NCBI GenBank assembly: GCA_963969395.1
Contig: OZ017804.1
Location: 18,972,001-19,036,000, forward strand
Source: Pseudoscleropodium purum
Lineage: Eukaryota > Streptophyta > Bryopsida > Hypnales > Brachytheciaceae
Direction: 5' to 3'
DNA: 64,000 bases
Shown one piece after another: positions 57,421-64,000 of this stretch. Numbering within the stretch: the stretch's first letter is position 1; the number at the start of each line of letters is the position of its first letter. The notes below the pieces were generated by a model. It had not been told where the DNA came from. It saw only the letters and a program-made list of their open reading frames with translations, and searched no databases. The position numbers and the translations under genes are program-made.

Positions 57421-60400
57421 AATTGTTTTAGGTGCAATGACCTTAATCAATGATTGAGGAGAAAGACTAAAGTGGTATTCTCACAACAATCCTTCTTGTA
57501 GATTAATTATTGTTGTTTCTATAAGAAGATTGTTGGGAATGCCTTTTGTAAGCAAATTGTCTCTGGAAATTCTCATTGGGGTCTATTTGTCTCAAGTGGC
57601 TTTAGGTTCGCTTGAAATATTGTGTATTTACCTTTAGAGTTAGCATTGGGTAGTATTTTGTAGAATGCTATCTTCTATTTGCTTCAATTCAAGAATAGAG
57701 TGAAGTATACCAGAGAGTAAAGCCAATGGGACTTTTTTGGGTATGACATATGCAAGTTTGAATGGAAAACATTATTGTAGTTTTATCCCTAATCATAAGG
57801 ATTTTATTGATGTAGTAAGTTATGAGCTAGATGAGAGTGATAGGAAGGATCTTGACCTAGAATTGTAGGATGTCAACCATTCCAAAGTAGAAGGCTACAA
57901 AATGAAGAATCTTAGGGTAGGATTGTAATTTCTTCTAAACTTAGTCTTCACTTAATATTCTAAACATTAGAAGAAATAGGAGGCCTCTCAAAGGCCTTTA
58001 ATCTTGAACTTGCCTATAAGAGCATCTTCAATCTGCCTTCTATGAATGCATTGAAACGGCAAGTTTTGTATGGGTTGTAGAAAAGCAACAAAAATTTGTC
58101 CCAATGCTAATTGCACCTCCTATGTTATTTTTACAAACATAGCGCTTCTTGGCTCCCTCTTAGCAAAAATTGGTTCTTTGTTGTGCCCTCCAAACTCCTT
58201 TGCATTTCTTGGTCAACACTAGAACTAGCATCCTCGTCAGTAATTGCATCAAATTAGACTAGTAGAACTACCATCAAAGTAGATCTAGCACCCTCCTCAT
58301 TGCATCATGTCAATCATGCGTTGTCGTAGACCCATGTAGGGTTTCAAATACCGTCATAGTATTGAGGTGCCTGAGACGAGAAAAATCACAATGAAGCCAA
58401 TGGGGATGGAAATACAATCTATATGTAATGTTACAGTGTGTTTTTTGGGGGCATAGGACGGATGCTCTAAATAATTTATTTTCACCAAATTAACTTAAGG
58501 TTGGCTTACTTGTTTGTAAGAAATGTATTTCTACCAAATTAGCCAAACGTTGACTAGTTGTGTTGAGTGGAATGTTTACAATGTCTAAAATTTGTCATAA
58601 TATGGGCCCACAAATGGATTGTTGAAGTTGTTTGGGAATTGTCACAATATAGACAAAATTTCATAATTTTATAACTTACGCATATAAAATTGAAGCATTG
58701 CATATTTTCGTAAGTTGGAATCTTTTTGGAAAGATAGACAAGATCTACACATAATCAACAAATTAATTTGATTTGTATTGTTTGCATAAGCCACAAAGGT
58801 CACTTTGATGATGATGAAAATAGGCTCCCTTCTCAAAACTTGGTACATTTTTTTGACATTGTAGTTTTTCCTCATAATTGCAAAGGTTATTTGAGAAGGA
58901 AGAGATTATGTAGAGTTTAATCTTAGTTTGTCAATACTCAATGAAACAACCCTTTGAAATTTGCATTGGTTTTGTAATGGTTTACGTTTTTTAAGTACAA
59001 AATTTGACATGTGATGGAATTTTGTTATATACCATTTATTTAGTGTCTGTTGAATTTTTTATTAGTTTTTGACATAAATATTTAGTATATACTGGTGAAC
59101 CCATCACCTTTTAGAAATAAACAAAGTTGATTATTTGAATAGTTATATAGATTATACCAGTAACTTCGTTTTATTGGAATTCTAGTATGAAGATGCCTTA
59201 TCTAACTTCTAACTCTATTTGAGTGGTCTAAATCATCTCCCACACCCCAAAAAAATTTCATTTACAAATATGAAGCTCCATTTTCCTACTTTAAGTTTTT
59301 CCTCATAACATTATAAGAGAAAGAAACTTAGGGGGCCTTTTATACTACTAATGTTTAAGAAGTTATTTCATATATTGACACCCACAATTTGTAGGCAAGC
59401 TTGAATTCAAGATTGATTGAAGTGAAAGGAGTCTCAATCCATGGGAAGTCAAACTTATCTTGTTATATTTATATTATCTTCTTAACTTGCAATAGAAGGT
59501 CCATAAACTATCCCTTTTAGCCTAATTACCTCATCAATGATAGTAATAGATATTTCAAGAAATATGCCTCTTTTTTAAATAGCTAGGAGACACATTTAGA
59601 GCCCAAATCAATTGTAGACCTCCTATCTTGTCTCCTAATCCAGCATTGCCATTTTAAACAAGTCCTTTCAAAAAATACAAATCATTATTTGTTGACATAT
59701 TTGTTTGAATTTAACATTTCTCTCAAGTATCATGTTCATAAAATTCTTGAATGGGGAGCTCGAGGAGTCTTTCTACAATGTCACTTTACTAGGAATAATT
59801 TGTGTTACAATAACCCCCAATTCATGGGCAAGCTTGCATTCAAAGAACTCTAAAGCCTTCATTTATAGGAAGCTTAAAGCTTCCTCTACATTGCAATTCA
59901 AGCATGTGATGTTTGAGTTGTACATTTGGAGGTCGATTTTTACTAGTTGTTCAAGCTCTAAGATGGTGAGTGACACCAGGATTATATCAACAACTCTCAC
60001 TTCCTACATAACAAATGTTGTATAAGCTAGCAATGGTTCTTCATATGTAAGGAAGGGATTATGTTTTGTTAGATCCTTGGAAGGGACTTATTAGCAATTG
60101 CTTCAAGGATTGGGGTTGGTTGAGGAGGCCTATACTATAAGACCATTTTGTTCAATGTAAAGGACCCACGCCTCATTGGTAAACAATGTTAGAACATGGC
60201 CACCTTTACACGCTAGGGATTCGACACTCTTCAAATGTGGATGAAAAGTGCTACCAGCACTTCACAATATTCCCTCTTCACACTCAAGCCTAGCATATCA
60301 AGGAATGACCCTTGCAATGGTTGTCCATCTTGAAGTTTAGTTGCTTTATCCTTCATTCTAATTGATGAGTGTCCACTCGACTATTTATGGGTGTATTTGG

Positions 60401-60540
60401 TGAGCAAGAGTGAAAGACTAAGAAAGAAATCAAGGGCCCTTCAAAATAAGATGGAAAATTTGAGGCGTTTTGAGTTTGCCATCCGAAGGTGGCCACGCCT
60501 CTTATGCACTCCCCTCCGAAATGATAACCAAAATCTCAAC
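57421..60540. other. AT-rich spacer with family H repeat traces
   Basis: 59390-59460 and 59820-59890 share 'gcaagcttg.attcaaga' and 'atgggaag' with 41640-41710. The 59705-60025 frame (106 codons) is AT-driven. No gene or RNA seen. Confidence 0.45.
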
Positions 60541-61310
60541 CGACGGATGAGAAACATTGGATCCCAGCGGCAGTGAGGCAGACGTGCTAAACCCTAAACC
60601 CCTCCCCACCAGCAATTTGATTCCCCGGCCGTTGCTTCAATGCGACTCCTCCCCAAATAGGCGGTAAGTGCAGTGATGGAGTCCGAAAAAGCCGGTCGGT
60701 CGATCTTTCCATTGAAGAAATCCGCTCCTCCGTAACTCCGTCCTCCAAGAATAGGTCGATCTAGATCTAGATCGATCTCGGCACTTCGATCGGCAGTCCA
60801 TTCATCAGGAGCTTTCAATCGCTCTCTACGACATTACTGTATCTAGCTAGATCTGACTACTGTAGCTAGCTTGGCTCTCTAATTCTGCTCCCTATTTAGA
60901 GCTTCGCAGTTTGTACAGGATGGTGCAGTACCCCAAGTGCACCGGATCGAAGTCCTGAATAGCCGCACTGGATCGGACAACAAGTTCACTGGATTCAAGA
61001 TGACGCCCGCGGAGGAGTTCTGCCAAACTTGGCTTCACCTGGTCACAGATCAACCAGTGCAGTTGCCAAGTTATTTTTGCATTCAATATTTGATCGATAT
61101 GGGGACTTGTTGCTGTTGTTGTTCACACATGAAAAGAGTTTCATTGCTAGAGAATAAAGCGGACAGACGGACAGACGGACAGTCAGGCGGACTCCTGCCG
61201 AAATCACGACCTGGGGTGGATGCAAGCTAGCAGAAGGTATCCGATCCGATCGATCAAAGAGCAGTGGAGACTCAAGCCGTAGCTACGAGGTCCACGAAAT
61301 TGCGCCCGTG
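60541..61310. promoter_or_regulatory. CpG- and GATC-rich patch with telo-box
   Basis: A GC-rich block contains GCTAAACCCTAAACCCC near 60588-60604, a telo-box-like motif common in plant 5' regions, and a palindromic GATCTAGATCTAGATCGATC cluster near 60759-60778. It also holds an 8-bp tandem run (GGACAGAC, about 2.7 copies, 61161-61182). No ORF of recognised family follows; the only ATG frames are short. It could be a dead or non-coding promoter. Confidence 0.35.
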
Positions 61311-61313
61311 TAA

Positions 61314-61732
61314 GAGCATCCCCACTCCAGCTTCCCTATCTATATCCCTATACATCTTTTTCCATCCATGTTGCTTGCAGTAGGGAACCCCACTCGCACT
61401 GGGCATTCCCTAAAATTCCCACTTTCTGTATAATATTAACCTCGAAGTTACTGAAGCGTCCTCCTCACAGATGGGAGATATCAATTACACTTCACTTTAT
61501 TACACACCTGTTTCACTGAACTGAGCTGTCAGGGTAAAAGGACGCCAATTTTTTCTATTTTCAGAATACAGGTTACCAGTACCCTCTTCCCCAAACACAA
61601 GCCAGTTTACAGGATTGGGACCCCCTCTCCCCAAAATTTTACGAATACAGCACTCCAGTGAGGGGGGTCCCTTCCCTATCCGGATGAAATACATCCAGAT
61701 AGGGATACAGCAGCCCCCGAGTGGGGATGCTC
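61314..61732. mobile_element. TAA-flanked MITE (419 bp), Tourist/PIF-like
   Basis: Both ends are GAGCATCCCCACTC in inverted orientation (14 of 14). Both flanks are TAA (61311-61313 and 61733-61735), the usual PIF/Harbinger-type 3-bp duplication. The inside holds 'ccctatct' blocks near both ends and no transposase. The minus-strand frame across it (61500-61781) is a by-product. Confidence 0.88.
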
Positions 61733-61754
61733 TAAGAGCTGGAAATTCATTGGA

Positions 61755-62000
61755 AGAGGTTAGAGTGACTTCTTGAAACATTTTTCAGTCAATTTTCCTT
61801 GGAAGAGAAATGGAACTGGCATCAAACCCAAGTCGTTTCATAGGTTTTGGAGCTTTGTGGAATTAGTTATGAACTTTTGAAGTTGAAATTAGCAGTGGGA
61901 CACCACAAGCGTCCAATGAAATGTGTACTATCTGAACATTGTTGGAGCAATGAAAAAGCAAAATGTAAAAACCAATGTACACTCTAGGAGATGGAAGTTG
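61755..62000 (+). repeat. Repeat family C copy
   Basis: It matches 43860-44270 without the M3 insertion: 'tttttcagtcaatttt', 'ggaactggcat', 'aagtcgtttcata' and 'ggagctttgtggaattagttatgaa'. Confidence 0.75.
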
Positions 62001-62084
62001 TAGAGCCTGAGCAGTTTATAACTATGCAAGAATGCAAAGGCTAAAAAGTGGGCGATGGATGACAGAGAACCCTTCTATTTAAAA

Positions 62085-62250
62085 CAAAAGTATATATGCT
62101 CATCCTCGGAATTCTTAATGAAAAGGGGAGGTCTTGCATAGTAGTTTGACCTCCAATGAGTGTTTTTGATTTATTTTTTTAAGTTGAGAGGATTCACACT
62201 CTACTAAAAAGGATGATTTCCACGGTAACTAGCCCACCGTTTTAGGGTTT
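62085..62250 (+). repeat. Repeat family F copy
   Basis: It matches 1390-1570: 'gctcatcctcggaattctt', 'ggtcttgcatagtagtttgacctcc' and 'aaaaaggatgatttccacggtaac'. Non-coding. Confidence 0.65.
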
Positions 62251-62449
62251 AAGACTTATCCATAGGCACCTCACTCAAGGAGTTCAGTAGTCCGGCAGTC
62301 CATCTGACTCATGTCGATTAGTAAGTAACGTATTTACTAATCATGATTTGTACTGCGGAGCTTCTCAAGTGTTGCAAGGGACTTGAAGTCGGTGGATGTG
62401 AGAGTTGGGCTGGACGATAAGCTTTGAAAGTTAGTCTGCTCTTAAAGCA

Positions 62450-62720
62450 ACAATTTCAGAGGTGATTGTATTTGGAGGAAGCTTAAACTCCTTAAAACAA
62501 TTTCAGTAAATTTTTTAGGAAGATAAATAGAATTGGCATGTAACCCAGTTTGTTTCGTATTTTTTGAACCTTCATGGAATTAGTTATGAATTTTTGAAGT
62601 TGAAATGCAGTGGTCGCTATAAGCATCCACCTCCTGAAATGTACACTACCGGTACATTGAAGAAAGCAAAATGTACCTCTATGTTAGTAGTCACTTTTAG
62701 AGTAAGGTCGCTTTTAGAGC
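62450..62720 (+). repeat. Repeat family C copy
   Basis: It includes 'aatagaattggcatgtaaccc', the uninterrupted equivalent of the M3 copy 2 target, and 'catccacctcctgaaatgtac'. Confidence 0.75.
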
Positions 62721-63177
62721 ACCCTGAAAACTTTGTTTTCCAATAGAAGGGGCTAGAGTTTCCACATTCGCAACTAGACTACTAAGGGAAATGAGGTGAA
62801 TCAGTCTATGATTGCCCCCGCATTGCAATTCCGCCCTAATGTACCCATGGGGAACATTTCAAACGAAAATATATGCTACAAGTATATGGATGTGGAGTTC
62901 TAATTCAAGTAGTTCGAGATTGGTTCATCTTATATCTAATTGTATCTGAATAAACAACTAAGCTTTGAGACTATAGTGAACAATTATCTAAGTTTTTAAT
63001 TGGATCTTGTTGGAAGTCAAAAGAATATTTTAGATTCCCTCTTCATGTATTATTTGAATCCCTTATGAATATACTATAAATTTTTATTTAAAAAATTATT
63101 GGCATAAATAGGAGAGACTTCCATTGTATAAGAGAAATAAATCTACATCCTCCAAATAAGGAAAACATGGATGCCTC
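62721..63177. other. Spacer, no gene seen
   Basis: Nothing recognised. Confidence 0.45.
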
Positions 63178-63455
63178 ATTAGAGGATTTCTAGGGGGTCA
63201 TGAGGGCCATTTCAAACTTGTTCCCCCAACCTTGTTCTCATTGTTTCTGTTGTTAGTTTTGTTTTTTTTGGAAAAAAAAATGGAAAACTTAAAATGGAAA
63301 AAAAAAGCAAAAAAAAAAGCCATTTTTTTTCAATAACTTTTTTTTGTGACGTAGTAGTCACCATGCCACGTCAGACAATAGTTGTGAGGCTGTTCCCCCG
63401 ATGTTGGCAACCCGGGGAACTTGTAGCCCTCTAAACTTGCTAAAAATACTCTAAT
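63178..63455. mobile_element. MITE family M1, copy 5 (about 278 bp)
   Basis: The left end is ATTAGAGGATTTCTAGGGGG; the reverse complement of the right end is ATTAGAGTATTTTTAGCAAG. The inside carries TGACGTAGT..CCACGTCA, A/T runs and TTCCCC/GGGGAA blocks as in the other copies. Non-coding. Confidence 0.8.
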
Positions 63456-64000
63456 GATAGAAATCTTCCCACTCCAATCAAAAATAAATCAAATGAAAAA
63501 ACTAAGAAATTCTAAATGATTGAACATAGGTGTATTCCAAAACAATCCTAGGCTCTCTTGAATAGAGGCAACACATTTTAGGCAAGACTCTACAAGGGTC
63601 AATTTTAGAAAAGGGTCACTGTTAGGTGATGTTACCTTAGATTGATTCAATCCAACAACTTTTTTAATGTTAGCCTTATTCTTCGTTCTTCCATCCTCCT
63701 TTCCTCCATCAAATCAATATCATTCCCAAGATCCTTAAAAAGACAAACCACAAGACCATACAATCAAACTTCAAAATTTCTATAGTCTAAATCATCAATT
63801 TCTAAATTATTTATAAGCGTTTTTTGTTTTTTCAAAGATGAAAACGTAGGTCTAGTACATACCATAAACAATTTAAGACCTACTTATGAAAATTTCAAAA
63901 CACCATGAATTTTTGAAGAAAAACTAAAAAACTTCATATTAAATACAAAGCATGCTTTAAAAATCTGAAAATTTCAGAACAAATGTACATTATAGTATAG
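63456..64000. other. AT-rich spacer to window end
   Basis: Nothing recognised. Confidence 0.45.

Noticed and set aside
2598..63455. Target duplications for the M1 family
   Set aside because: Flanking bases of the five copies give no consistent length or match, so no superfamily is assigned.

Overview
The window looks like nuclear DNA of a land plant. It is AT-rich (by eye about two thirds A+T). Protein-coding islands are clearly richer in GC, and introns have plant-style T-rich GT..AG structure. One gene belongs to the land-plant GH3 acyl-amido synthetase family, and there is a plant-type BED-finger hAT transposon. The low gene density with AT-rich spacers could fit a spore-bearing plant (moss, fern or similar), but this is a weak inference. 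I saw no rRNA, tRNA, organelle DNA or CRISPR.

Layout. Positions 1-20.6 kb are almost pure repeats: several old, non-coding interspersed families (labelled A, B, F and G here), present as direct, tandem and inverted copies, with younger MITEs nested in them. Positions 20.7-22.5 kb are a CpG- and GATC-richer stretch without a recognisable gene. Positions 22.5-29.4 kb hold low-complexity spacer, two long foldback elements and a MITE. At 29.4-31.5 kb lies the C-terminal two thirds of a GH3 gene in two exons, with a MITE in its intron. At 35.26-39.70 kb lies a complete-looking 4.4 kb hAT element with matching 17-bp terminal inverted repeats and an exact 8-bp target duplication (GTTAATAC); its transposase frame is interrupted by two in-frame TAG codons. 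Positions 40-50 kb are again repeats and MITEs. At 52.73-56.75 kb lies a seven-exon gene, reconstructed here, encoding a 472-residue disordered, acidic-tailed protein that I do not recognise; its 2.4 kb upstream region is GC-richer. Positions 57-64 kb are spacer, a CpG-rich patch, a TAA-flanked MITE and more repeats.

How the parts relate. The window is mainly a record of DNA-transposon activity. At least four groups of small non-autonomous elements can be delimited: a GC-rich, GGAC-packed hAT-type MITE (two copies, both with perfect 8-bp target duplications); a roughly 270-bp family with CATTA(G/C)AA.. ends and a TGACGTGGCA-type internal stem (five copies); a roughly 370-bp family with GTAGCCGACCCATTTCC-type ends (five copies); and two unrelated TAA-flanked Tourist/PIF-like elements. 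Related copies of the surrounding repeats act as empty sites for two of these insertions. The hAT transposase intron is bounded by an 8-bp direct repeat containing AG|GT, which is compatible with intron gain by insertion. Everything here was read by eye; similarity levels are approximate.
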